From Bacteriovoracaceae bacterium (GTDB lineage: Bacteria > Bdellovibrionota > Bacteriovoracia > Bacteriovoracales > Bacteriovoracaceae), in the NCBI GenBank assembly GCA_947461175.1, contig CANHIY010000011.1, positions 1 to 40,045 of the forward strand: a stretch of 40,045 nt of DNA. The letters are read 5' to 3'. Position 1 is the first letter of the stretch. Each line of letters starts with the position of its first letter. Under the pieces are notes generated by a model. The model did no database searches. It saw only the letters and a program-made list of their open reading frames with translations, and was not told the DNA's origin. Below are positions 28,622 through 37,323 of the stretch, one piece after another. Position numbers and translations under genes: made by a program.

Positions 28622-29632
28622 TCACGTTATGGTAAGAACAAGCTTTCCCACTGTTTTACCTGATTCAAGTTCTTTGTGGGCAAGACCCACCTCTTCCAAG
28701 GGATAAGTCTTGATCATTGGAATACGAATGAGTCCTTCTCCATACCACTTAAGAAGTTCATCGAAGGCCTCTTTAAGTAAATCTTTACGTCCAAAGAGAA
28801 AAGAGAGATTAAATCCTACCACACTTTTATTATCTGAAGTCATATCTAGTGGATTAAAACGAGGTGTTCTAAAATAATCCACCAAGAGTTTTGGCCAGTT
28901 CACTCTCCCCCCCTCTTTGGGAAACATGGAATGGGCCCCATAAACGATGAGCTTTCCACAAGAAGCCAGATGCCTGTAGCTTTTTTTCAGAGTCTCTGCA
29001 CCATTGGCGTCGAAAACAAGGTCAACTCCGTTTGGGGCATAAGTCCTAACTTTTTCCCAGAGATCCTCACTTGATTTATCAATCACCTCATCACAGCCCA
29101 GGGCCTTGAGTGTCTGGGTCTTATGACTTGACCCCACCACTCCGATGGTACGGATCCCTTTTAAGCGACAGAGTTGAACCAAGGAACTCCCAACCCCGCC
29201 TGCTGCGGAATGAATTAGTGCAGTCATCCCAGGTCGTATGACCACATTTTGAATTAATGCGTGGTAAGCAGTCATGAAGACACAGGGAAAGGCAGCCCCT
29301 TCCTCAAAACTCATTCCTTGGGGTAAGGGATAAAGTTGTGATCTATTAACCTTGACCTCAGAGGCATATCCATTAAAGAGGGTCACTCCCAAAACTTTTT
29401 CTCCTGACCCTTTAACAGTTCCAGAAAATTCAAAACCTGGAGTGATGGGCCATCCCACAAATTCTTTCGCTGATTTATAGAGACCCCAGCGGATGATGAT
29501 ATCCGCATAATTAATTCCCGTCGCTTTCACATCAACGATCACTTCGTTTGGATCAGTGGTGACTAGGTCTGGAGCTTCTTCAACTTTAAGTTTTGAGTAG
29601 TCTCCAGGTTCATGTATAACAATTTTTTTCAT
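28622..29632 (-). CDS. Zinc-type alcohol dehydrogenase superfamily, quinone oxidoreductase-like
   Basis: MKKIVIHEPGDYSKLKVEEAPDL; GINYADIIIRWGLY; PGFEFSGTV; ALIHSAAGGVGSSLVQLCRLKG. ORF extends to 29668, but the MKKIV start at 29632 is more plausible. Confidence 0.92.
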   Translation of the reverse strand: MKKIVIHEPGDYSKLKVEEAPDLVTTDPNEVIVDVKATGINYADIIIRWGLYKSAKEFVGWPITPGFEFSGTVKGSGEKVLGVTLFNGYASEVKVNRSQLYPLPQGMSFEEGAAFPCVFMTAYHALIQNVVIRPGMTALIHSAAGGVGSSLVQLCRLKGIRTIGVVGSSHKTQTLKALGCDEVIDKSSEDLWEKVRTYAPNGVDLVFDANGAETLKKSYRHLASCGKLIVYGAHSMFPKEGGRVNWPKLLVDYFRTPRFNPLDMTSDNKSVVGFNLSFLFGRKDLLKEAFDELLKWYGEGLIRIPMIKTYPLEEVGLAHKELESGKTVGKLVLTIT

Positions 29633-29748
29633 GCATCCACTATAAATGATTAAATCTCTTAATGCCAATCATACGCTGCAGTCCTTCTAGATAAGTTTTC
29701 TCAAGGTACAGATTTTGCTTCAATCTTTTTTAAATGCAGGAGGTACCC

Positions 29749-31500
29749 ATGTCAAAGTTCCTTACCACCTTATTACTTTTCATTTCTTATGTTTTTGTAG
29801 GAAGAGCAGAGGACTTTGATTACAAAGAAACCAAAGACCTGGTTCATCTGGTAAACAAGGCTGCTGACTTAGTCAAAAACAAAGGCGAATCGGCCTTTGA
29901 AGAACTCTCTCAAGATGATAGTCAATGGAGAAAAAAAGATAAGTATGTTTTTGTCCTGGACCCTGAAGGTAAGATGCTTGTCCATCCCGATACTGCATTA
30001 CAGGGTAAAAACGACCTTGATCTTAAGGACATCAATGGCCGCCCTATTATCAAGGGACTCATTGCGGCTGCCACCACCCTGCCCGAAAAACCTCAGGGCT
30101 GGTATCATTACCAGTGGCCTATTCCAGGACAGATTCAACCCCGCTGGAAAAGTAGCTTTGTCAAACTCATCAAGGCCCCGTCCGGTAAAAGCTACGTCGT
30201 AGGAAGTGGCATGTACAACGAGCGGATGGAGAAGAGCTTTATCAGAGACACGGTTAAGGACGCTGTGGGGCTCATTGAACAAAAAGGTAAGGATGCCTTC
30301 TCCAATTTACGTGATGAAACAGGACGGTTTCGCGCCAAAGACTCTTACATCTTCGTCATTAACTCAAAGGGAGTAGACCTGGTCAATCCTGCCTTCCCCA
30401 ACCTGGAAGGAAGAAATCTTTTAGAGATGAAGGACTCACAAAATAAGGAATTCATAAAAGACATGCTTAAGGTCGCCAATGAAAAGGGATCAGGGTGGGT
30501 GGATTATATGTGGCCCAAACCTGGAGAGAGTGTTCCGACCAAAAAATCCGCCTATATAGAGAAAGTAAAATTCCAAGACCAGTGGCTAGTGGTGGGAAGT
30601 GGCGTTTACCTTGCCGATGCTAAAAGAGGAAATTCCCCTCTTTCAGAGATGACGGCCACTGAACTTACAAAGCTTGTGAGAGAAGGTGCAGAGCTCCTTA
30701 AAAAAGAGGGCGAGGGCGCCTATGAAGAATTTAGAAAAAAGGGATCTAAGTGGTTTAAGGGAGACACATATTTTTTTGTGTGGAATATGGATGGCGTGAG
30801 GGCCATGCATGCCGCGGATCCTTCCCTTGAGGGCAAAAACGGCAAAGAAGAAAAAGATATTCTTGGTAGGCCTTATGGTAAGATGTTTTTAGATGCAGCT
30901 CAAAATTCTACTGGTGAGGGTTGGGTCCATTACATGTATCCCTTTCCCAACCAGGTATATCCAGCGTGGAAGTCTGCATTTCTTAAAAAAGTCACTCTCC
31001 CCTCTGGAAAGCAGCAAATCATCGGTTCCGCCAGCTATCATATGGAGCTCGACAAATCCATGATCGAGGATGTGGTAAACCGCGCCAGTGGGCTCATTGA
31101 GAAAAAAGGCCCAAAGGCCTTCGAGGAACTTCGGAACAAGAAGGGATCATTTTACTTTATGGACACCTATGTTTTTGTGGACGCTCCTGAAGGAGTGGAA
31201 CTTGTTAATCCCGCTCAGCCTTACCTTGAAGGAAAAAACATAGCCGAGCTTAAAAATGCCGGTGACATCACCATAGTGAAGGATTATATCTCCGCGGCCC
31301 TAAAAAAGGGCAAAGCATGGACCCACTACTACTGGTACAAACCCAATGAGAGTGAGATGACCCTTAAGCACACGTTTGTTATGAAAGTTCAACACGGGAA
31401 AGATACCTACATCGTGGGATCAGGCATGTATGTAAATGAGGATGATGAAAAAATGGCACAGGAAGAAAGTCCTGGGATAAAAAAGCCTATCAAGAAATAG
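29749..31500 (+). CDS. Secreted protein composed of four tandem Cache-like (single-Cache_2 type) repeats
   Basis: aggaggtaccc Shine-Dalgarno before ATG 29749; signal peptide MSKFLTTLLLFISYVFVGRA. Four ~130-aa repeats share KKG..A[FY]EE[LF]...D.Y.FV.....V.....P.LEGKN...K...W..Y.WPKPG......K..F...V....Y.VGSG.Y. Confidence 0.85.
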   Translation: MSKFLTTLLLFISYVFVGRAEDFDYKETKDLVHLVNKAADLVKNKGESAFEELSQDDSQWRKKDKYVFVLDPEGKMLVHPDTALQGKNDLDLKDINGRPIIKGLIAAATTLPEKPQGWYHYQWPIPGQIQPRWKSSFVKLIKAPSGKSYVVGSGMYNERMEKSFIRDTVKDAVGLIEQKGKDAFSNLRDETGRFRAKDSYIFVINSKGVDLVNPAFPNLEGRNLLEMKDSQNKEFIKDMLKVANEKGSGWVDYMWPKPGESVPTKKSAYIEKVKFQDQWLVVGSGVYLADAKRGNSPLSEMTATELTKLVREGAELLKKEGEGAYEEFRKKGSKWFKGDTYFFVWNMDGVRAMHAADPSLEGKNGKEEKDILGRPYGKMFLDAAQNSTGEGWVHYMYPFPNQVYPAWKSAFLKKVTLPSGKQQIIGSASYHMELDKSMIEDVVNRASGLIEKKGPKAFEELRNKKGSFYFMDTYVFVDAPEGVELVNPAQPYLEGKNIAELKNAGDITIVKDYISAALKKGKAWTHYYWYKPNESEMTLKHTFVMKVQHGKDTYIVGSGMYVNEDDEKMAQEESPGIKKPIKK

Positions 31501-31508
31501 GCTTTTTT
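31479..31508 (+). terminator. Rho-independent terminator overlapping the stop codon of the tandem-Cache gene
   Basis: AAAAAAGCCTAT (31479-31490), loop CAAGAA, ATAGGCTTTTTT (31497-31508). The stop TAG at 31498-31500 lies inside the right arm. Confidence 0.88.
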
Positions 31509-31664
31509 ATTAAGGCTGTCGGATCCTGAAGTCCTATATAATCACCTTTTTAATTAATGCCGCGTTCTCCAGACAAAAACCATCCACTTAATTTTAAAAA
31601 AGATGGAAACGTCCTAAGAACCAGAAAGATAAAGAATATTCCTCTTTATGACGAAAAAGAGGAA

Positions 31665-33275
31665 ATGGTGAATACCTTTCTCTTTCTTTCCCATCTGCTC
31701 CTTATCCTGAAACCAGTATTGGTCAGTGCTAGTCCTGTAAGAAAAGTTGATGCTACCCAAGAGGTAAAAAATTTCGATACAAACAATGACAAAAAAATTG
31801 ATTACGTAATAATCAACGAGAGGAAAATTGTAAAAGAAATAAAAGAGGATATAAACTTTGATGGAATTTTTGACCGGCAGACATTATTTTTTTCAGAAGA
31901 TGAAGAGTTCACGAAAATTGTAGATCAAAAGAAGATAGGGAATAAACCACGAAAAAAAATTTCTTACTGGATAGATACAAAATTAAAAAAATATATGTCT
32001 CTTACCCAAATTGATAAAAATGATGATAGTAAATGGGACATTGAATACAGGTCCCATAGTGATCTCCTAGAATTTAGAAATAAATGTAACCAGGATGATG
32101 GATTAGGTAAAACACAGAATTTTACAGAAGAAATTATCCATCTTGTGAACGGAATTGATGAATACACACTAACAGATTCTGGCTTCAGAGTTGAAAAATC
32201 CTGCTTTATGGAGAACTCAAAAGAATGGTTCTTAAAAAATCTTGAAAACTCAATTCAAGAGGGTTTAGGTTGTCTTGATAAATTAAAAAATGAAAAAGAT
32301 GGAAACGGCGCTTTAAAAAACTTTAATCTTTTAAAGAATATCCTGGCACCACCCCCTTCAGTGCAAATACTATGCAATGAAAGTTCCGATGAATATAACT
32401 GGTCCAAAGCAGTCGCCCACGGAACAGCGGGTCCAGTTGCATCGACCTCCAGGCTTCAACACCCAGGGATCTCCATTGACCCGGAATATCTGAAAGGAAA
32501 GAAGACACAAGGAGAGAGAGGAGAAAAAGATCTAAAGAAAACTCTTTTTCATGAACTTTTTCACAACATCGGTTACAAACACTACCATGATGTTGAATAT
32601 GCATATGCATGCGAAAGTTGCTGCATCCCAAGTGAAGATGATACAGATGAAGTGAGGTCAGTCTCATGTAAAATTTGCAAAAAAAGTTACACCGACGCTT
32701 CTGATCTTGAATACATAAAAGACATCAGTGATTTTTCTCACCTGGTTTCTAAAAAGGATATCGCATTAAAAACAAGCATTAAATATCTGAAAGAAAATCC
32801 AGGCAACCTCGATGGTCTCTCCTTCCTCGCAATGAACTTATCTGATGTATTTTCTCCAGTGGGAATAGAACTGTCTAAACTCATCACTAGTGAAAAGGAA
32901 AATTTAACGGAGGATCAAAAAAATAGATTATTAACAGCGAGAGAATACGAGGATCAGATTTTTTTAAAACCTTTTGAAGAAACATCAAAAATTATCGCGA
33001 CTGCCTACTATTATACTTATGCAAATCAGGACCCCAAGAGTGGTTTAGAACTGATTCTTAAAGAAGAAAAAAAAATAAAAGAAGCACTTAAATCACAGCA
33101 CTTGAATGAGTATGACAAGTTCATTAAAAGACACCTGCATGAAAATTTGATGAATATAATAAATGAAGTATTTGTTAACCATTATTACGGAAAAGATAGA
33201 GACAAAACTGACAATGAAAATGAATTAAGCGATCTCTCTTACAAATTATATTTGACCTATAAAAATAATTCATAA
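31665..33275 (+). CDS. Secreted putative metzincin-type zinc metallopeptidase with Ca-binding-like loops
   Basis: Start at 31665 gives signal peptide MVNTFLFLSHLLLILKPVLVSASP; HELFHNIGYKH (HExxHxxGxxH) encoded at 32550-32582; DTNNDKKID, DINFDGIFD and DKNDDSKWD loops near the N-terminus; Cys cluster CESCC...SCKICK. The ORF track starts at 31557. Confidence 0.7.
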   Translation: MVNTFLFLSHLLLILKPVLVSASPVRKVDATQEVKNFDTNNDKKIDYVIINERKIVKEIKEDINFDGIFDRQTLFFSEDEEFTKIVDQKKIGNKPRKKISYWIDTKLKKYMSLTQIDKNDDSKWDIEYRSHSDLLEFRNKCNQDDGLGKTQNFTEEIIHLVNGIDEYTLTDSGFRVEKSCFMENSKEWFLKNLENSIQEGLGCLDKLKNEKDGNGALKNFNLLKNILAPPPSVQILCNESSDEYNWSKAVAHGTAGPVASTSRLQHPGISIDPEYLKGKKTQGERGEKDLKKTLFHELFHNIGYKHYHDVEYAYACESCCIPSEDDTDEVRSVSCKICKKSYTDASDLEYIKDISDFSHLVSKKDIALKTSIKYLKENPGNLDGLSFLAMNLSDVFSPVGIELSKLITSEKENLTEDQKNRLLTAREYEDQIFLKPFEETSKIIATAYYYTYANQDPKSGLELILKEEKKIKEALKSQHLNEYDKFIKRHLHENLMNIINEVFVNHYYGKDRDKTDNENELSDLSYKLYLTYKNNS

Positions 33276-33631
33276 ATCAAAAAGACAATCTCTCAAAAAT
33301 GGTCTCTAAAATATTTTATAAATAACAATCTTCAGATAAGACCAATCTAGCTTGTTTTCATAAACACATCACGATTTAAAAATAAATCTTTCTAGAAAAG
33401 TTTCCAAAGTATATAGAAGGCTTAAAAAAAGCAAGGCTGTTCCCTCCCTATCTGGTTACATTTTCCTAATTGGCAAGTTCCAAAAAACCTAGAATATGCC
33501 CACCTACTATGGATAACTTTGAGTAAGAAGCATGGAAAGATCAAGCATTTTGAAAGCAAAAGTAAATAATCAATTCACAGGAACCCAAGTTCCTAAAGGC
33601 AATGATAAAAAATTAATCTTTAATTTTATCT

Positions 33632-34297
33632 CTAAATTGTCTTAGTCTTTAGTGCATTCGCTATAGGAATCATATACCGTTCCAACTCTGCACAAAAATC
33701 TCTCTTAAAAAAATGTAATTGAGGGTCTTGTAGGACTCTTGCGACCACATCATTTGGATGAGAGAACGGATAAATTCCAGCAATAAGACTAACTGTATCT
33801 TGAAGAAAAATAATATAAGCATCGTACTTTAATTCACTAGAACAAGATTCTAAATAGATCGCTATTTTTCCAAAAAGTTCTATTGAACGATATTTAAATT
33901 CTCTCACCGTTTTTTCAGTGAGATTTTTTTCAATCACAGAAGGTAAGGCCGTGGTGAGGTTACAAAGTAAATCTCGCTTAGCAATCGAAATTGCCATAGT
34001 TTTAATCAAATGATCAAAACTTTTTTTATTCCTAGGAACCTTGGGCCAGTCTTTTTGAAAGTCCTTGAACCAAACTTGCCATTCGTCCCATAATAAATCT
34101 AATAATAATGCCTCACGGGATTCAAAGTATCGATAAATATTTGCTTTTGCCATTTTTGCGGAACGGGCAATCTCATTAAGGCTTAAAAGACTTAGATCAC
34201 TTTCTTTATCAATTAAATCGCGGGAAACATCTAAAAGATGCTGTTTTCTTTCTTCTTTTTGTTCTGGCTGCCTTGCCCTTAAATATCGTTTGGTCAT
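33632..34297 (-). CDS. TetR family transcriptional regulator
   Basis: N-terminal HTH: RKQHLLDVSRDLIDKESDLSLLSLNEIARSAKMAKANIYRYFESREALLLDLLWDEW. Confidence 0.92.
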   Translation of the reverse strand: MTKRYLRARQPEQKEERKQHLLDVSRDLIDKESDLSLLSLNEIARSAKMAKANIYRYFESREALLLDLLWDEWQVWFKDFQKDWPKVPRNKKSFDHLIKTMAISIAKRDLLCNLTTALPSVIEKNLTEKTVREFKYRSIELFGKIAIYLESCSSELKYDAYIIFLQDTVSLIAGIYPFSHPNDVVARVLQDPQLHFFKRDFCAELERYMIPIANALKTKTI

Positions 34298-34350
34298 GGT
34301 TATTAGGATATTCCATCATCTGTTTAAAGAATAGCTCCAGAAAAAGTAAA

Positions 34351-34379
34351 TTGACAGGTGACCAAGAGAAACTTAAATT
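34351..34379 (+). promoter_or_regulatory. Sigma70-type promoter upstream of the SDR gene
   Basis: TTGACA (34351-34356), 17-bp spacer, TAAATT (34374-34379). Confidence 0.65.
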
Positions 34380-34400
34380 AATGACCAATGGTCACTAATT
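34376..34400. promoter_or_regulatory. 25-bp near-perfect palindrome, probable TetR-family operator
   Basis: AATTA-a-TGACCA-a-TGGTCA-c-TAATT, one mismatch around a central base, overlapping the -10/+1 region between divergent tetR and SDR genes. Confidence 0.75.
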
Positions 34401-34412
34401 CAAGGAATTTAA

Positions 34413-35366
34413 ATGCCAAAAACTCTCACATGTCCTGAACATATTCTCAAAACAGATCTTAAAAATAAAACCTACATCGTTACGGGTGGTAACTCTGGAA
34501 TTGGATTCATGACAGCCAAACAGCTTGCAAAACAAGGAGCAAAGGTGATCTTAGCTTGCAGAAGATTTTCTGAAGCAGAAAAAGCGAGATCATCAATACA
34601 AAAGTCTGTCTCTTGGGCAAGAATTGAAATGATGAATCTTGACCTCAGTGATTTGAGTTCAGTTCGAAACTTTGTGAAAGAATTCCATTTAAACTATAGT
34701 GAACTGCACGGCCTTATAAACAATGCAGGTGTGATGTTTACGCCTCAAGGTAAAACAAAAGACGGGTTCGAAACTCAGTTTGGCACAAATCACTTGGGCC
34801 ATTATTTATTAACTGAACTTTTATTACCTACGTTAAAGCAATCAACTCCTTCAAGAATAGTAGTTTTATCTAGTTGTTATCACGATAAAGCTCAGGGACG
34901 TGAAGGGAGAATTTACTTAGAAGACCTAAACTTCGATAATAGAAAATACGATGCCTGGGAAGCTTACGCTCAATCTAAACTTGCAAATCTACTTTATGCT
35001 AAACAACTTGGAAAGAGACTTTCGGGCTCTGGGGTAACTGCCGTAAGTGTTCATCCAGGATGGGTTAGAACAAATCTTATTCGTGGATTTATGCCATTAT
35101 GGATTCAAAACATACTACTCATGCCATTTTTTAAATTAGCTGGAATGATTGAGCCGTGGGAAGGGGCACAAACGACACTTTATTGCCTTCTTGCGCCTGA
35201 GGTTGAAAAATACAACGGAGCTTACTTTAGTCAAAAAGGCATTTACAGAACCAAAGAAGCAACCATGGGCGGCTGGCCACTCCACTCCCCAAATCCAAAC
35301 GCTCACGATGAAACGACTGCAGATAAGCTAGATGAATTAAGCCGATCATTAGTAGGGCTATTATAA
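34413..35366 (+). CDS. Short-chain dehydrogenase (retinol dehydrogenase-like SDR)
   Basis: YIVTGGNSGIGFMTAKQLAKQGAKVILACR, LINNAGVM, FGTNHLGHYLLTELLLP, YAQSKLANLLYAKQL. Confidence 0.93.
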   Translation: MPKTLTCPEHILKTDLKNKTYIVTGGNSGIGFMTAKQLAKQGAKVILACRRFSEAEKARSSIQKSVSWARIEMMNLDLSDLSSVRNFVKEFHLNYSELHGLINNAGVMFTPQGKTKDGFETQFGTNHLGHYLLTELLLPTLKQSTPSRIVVLSSCYHDKAQGREGRIYLEDLNFDNRKYDAWEAYAQSKLANLLYAKQLGKRLSGSGVTAVSVHPGWVRTNLIRGFMPLWIQNILLMPFFKLAGMIEPWEGAQTTLYCLLAPEVEKYNGAYFSQKGIYRTKEATMGGWPLHSPNPNAHDETTADKLDELSRSLVGLL

Positions 35367-35377
35367 AGGAAAAATCT

Positions 35378-35878
35378 ATGAATATGTGGTTTTTGATGAA
35401 TGAATATTTTCAAGGGGAAAAAACTGAAGCACTTGTCTTCATTCTTCCAACAGGATTATTGAGTCTTGTTTTTGGAATATGGCTGCTCAAAGAAGGTGGG
35501 GATTTTGCAAGAGGTGTAGCAATTCCATTCCTTGCGATAGCTCTGATTTCAATTACAGTAGGGAGTGTTGTTGGATACCGTACTCCCAATCAGCTCAAGA
35601 ATCTTGGCAGTGGGTTGGTTAATAATAAAAATGTAACCATCAATTCAGAAATTCAAAGAATGGAAGAAGTAAATAGTGCATGGCCTAAGTATCTTGTGAT
35701 CTGGATTGCATTCGGAATCATCGGACTGGTCTTTCGAATCTTAACAAAAAATGATTTTTTCCAAGGCTTAGGTGTTGCCCTTGTATTCTTTTCTGGTTTC
35801 ACACTTTTAATTGATGGCTTTGCTGAAAGAAGAGCGATTAAATACACAAATCATCTTCGGCTAGAAGCAATAAAATGA
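35378..35878 (+). CDS. Multi-TM membrane protein of unknown function
   Basis: About four hydrophobic segments (LVFILPTGLLSLVFGIWLL, VAIPFLAIALISITVGSVVGY, YLVIWIAFGIIGLVFRIL, GLGVALVFFSGFTLLIDGF); 11 bp after the SDR stop. Confidence 0.7.
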   Translation: MNMWFLMNEYFQGEKTEALVFILPTGLLSLVFGIWLLKEGGDFARGVAIPFLAIALISITVGSVVGYRTPNQLKNLGSGLVNNKNVTINSEIQRMEEVNSAWPKYLVIWIAFGIIGLVFRILTKNDFFQGLGVALVFFSGFTLLIDGFAERRAIKYTNHLRLEAIK

Positions 35879-36011
35879 AATGAAAGTTCCTTAAATGATA
35901 GAACATAATTCAGTTACATTTAAGCCTTTACGGTTCTACTGTGCCCACTTTAATAGATTTTATCATGTTCGAAAACATGGTTTGCCTTGGTAGAGGTGAT
36001 CAAATGGAGCT

Positions 36012-37205
36012 TTAAGAGAGCTTTAGTGGTAAAGTGAAGCCAAACTTTGTGGGCAAGTTATTATCAAAGAAGAACTGACCTCTATGATTTTCAATTATCG
36101 ATTTACAAATATAGAGACCAAGACCAGTGCCTTTACCAGATTCCTTAGAGGTACAAAAATGTTTCGTCAGGTTTTGAGCAATCTCTTTAGGAATCCCTCT
36201 CCCACCATCTTTAACAGTAAAATTTATTTTATCTCCAATGACCTTAACTTCGAGTTCAATCCATTTATGTGAGACATCCGTCAAAGCATCAATGGAATTA
36301 TTTATAAAATTGATGAGAACTTGAATGATCTCAGACGGGTGACATTCAACAAAGAAATCCTCATTTGGTAAATTGATTGTTAGAAGTATATTTTCGTGCT
36401 TACACCTGTCCTCACATATGGATAGTGTCTCTTCAATTATTTTTTTAACTGAAAAGATTTCTAGAGGATCATTTTCCGCATTTCTAGAAAATATTTTAAT
36501 TCCATTTACGATTTTAGAGATTCTGGAATTTGACTCCTTTAACTTAGAGAGGAGATCCGAAATCATTTCCTCAGATTTCGTTTCCCCGTTGCACACCCCT
36601 ATTGCATGATAGAGATAACAATTCGAAGCAAAAAGAGCATTATTAATTTCGTGGGCTATGGAAAATGAGAACATACCTAAGGCAGAGGTCTTATTAGTTA
36701 GTAAATTTTTCATCGAACTCTTTCTAAAAATGAGATTCTGAATGATTTGCCGAGAAAGTGCGGATAAACATGACATTTGCTTCTCATTCAGTGTTCGTGG
36801 CTTAGTATCCATCACGCAAAGATTTCCTAAAATAAAGCCTTCGGGACTTTTTAAGGGAAGACTAAGATAAAAACGAATCTTTTGCCCATTTTGAAAGAGG
36901 GATAATTTCGAAAAGAAGTCATCGGCCTCGAGATCTTCGACTAACAACGGCTGTTTTGAATCGAGTGCATTTTTCCAGATTGAGCGATCCAAAGAAATTT
37001 GAGGTAAATCGAGTCCAATCTTTGACTTAAACCATATCCGCTCATGATCGATGAAACCAATAAAGCAGTACGGTACTTCACAAATGACTGAGGCAAGAAG
37101 AATAATATCTTCAAACTCATTTTCTGGTCGAGTATCAAGAATCTCGTAACTCTTAAGATTCAAGACTCTCTGTTCTTCATCCATGGACTTGTCAAAATGC
37201 TTCAT
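36012..37205 (-). CDS. GAF-domain sensor histidine kinase
   Basis: N-terminal GAF (LASVICEVPYCFIGFIDHERIWFKSKIGLDLPQISLDRSIWKNAL...GFILGNLCVMDTKPR); H-box SIAHEINNALFA; NFINNSIDALTDVSH; GKGTGLGLYICKSIIENHRGQF. Confidence 0.93.
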   Translation of the reverse strand: MKHFDKSMDEEQRVLNLKSYEILDTRPENEFEDIILLASVICEVPYCFIGFIDHERIWFKSKIGLDLPQISLDRSIWKNALDSKQPLLVEDLEADDFFSKLSLFQNGQKIRFYLSLPLKSPEGFILGNLCVMDTKPRTLNEKQMSCLSALSRQIIQNLIFRKSSMKNLLTNKTSALGMFSFSIAHEINNALFASNCYLYHAIGVCNGETKSEEMISDLLSKLKESNSRISKIVNGIKIFSRNAENDPLEIFSVKKIIEETLSICEDRCKHENILLTINLPNEDFFVECHPSEIIQVLINFINNSIDALTDVSHKWIELEVKVIGDKINFTVKDGGRGIPKEIAQNLTKHFCTSKESGKGTGLGLYICKSIIENHRGQFFFDNNLPTKFGFTLPLKLS

Positions 37206-37216
37206 GAATTATATGA

Positions 37217-37232
37217 TATTCGAATTCGAATA
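37217..37232. promoter_or_regulatory. Perfect 16-bp palindrome in divergent promoter region
   Basis: TATTCGAATTCGAATA, self-complementary, between the GAF kinase start (37205) and hydrolase start (37324). Confidence 0.55.
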
Positions 37233-37235
37233 AAA

Positions 37236-37257
37236 GACAACAGGGAAAATTGTTGTC
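37236..37257. promoter_or_regulatory. Second inverted repeat in the same divergent region
   Basis: GACAACA (37236-37242), 8-nt spacer, TGTTGTC (37251-37257). Confidence 0.5.
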
Positions 37258-37323
37258 AAATTTACTTTTCAAAGACCGAGTCCCTCGATAGGCTTTTGTA
37301 AATTAATTCAAAAGGTTTATTTT

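Noticed and set aside
32323-32667. 114-aa minus-strand ORF antisense to the metzincin-like gene
   Set aside because: Lies entirely within the strong plus-strand CDS, covering its zinc motif; best explained as a shadow ORF.
33276-33631. 356-bp AT-rich gap with short repeats AGGAAC-CCAA-GTTCCT and AAAATTAA-TCT-TTAATTTT
   Set aside because: Arms are short or pure A/T in low-GC DNA; no ORF, tRNA or convincing terminator could be supported.
36007-36025. Short direct repeat GAGCTTTA-AGA-GAGCTTTA at the end of the GAF kinase gene
   Set aside because: Only two 8-bp copies, partly coding, likely chance.
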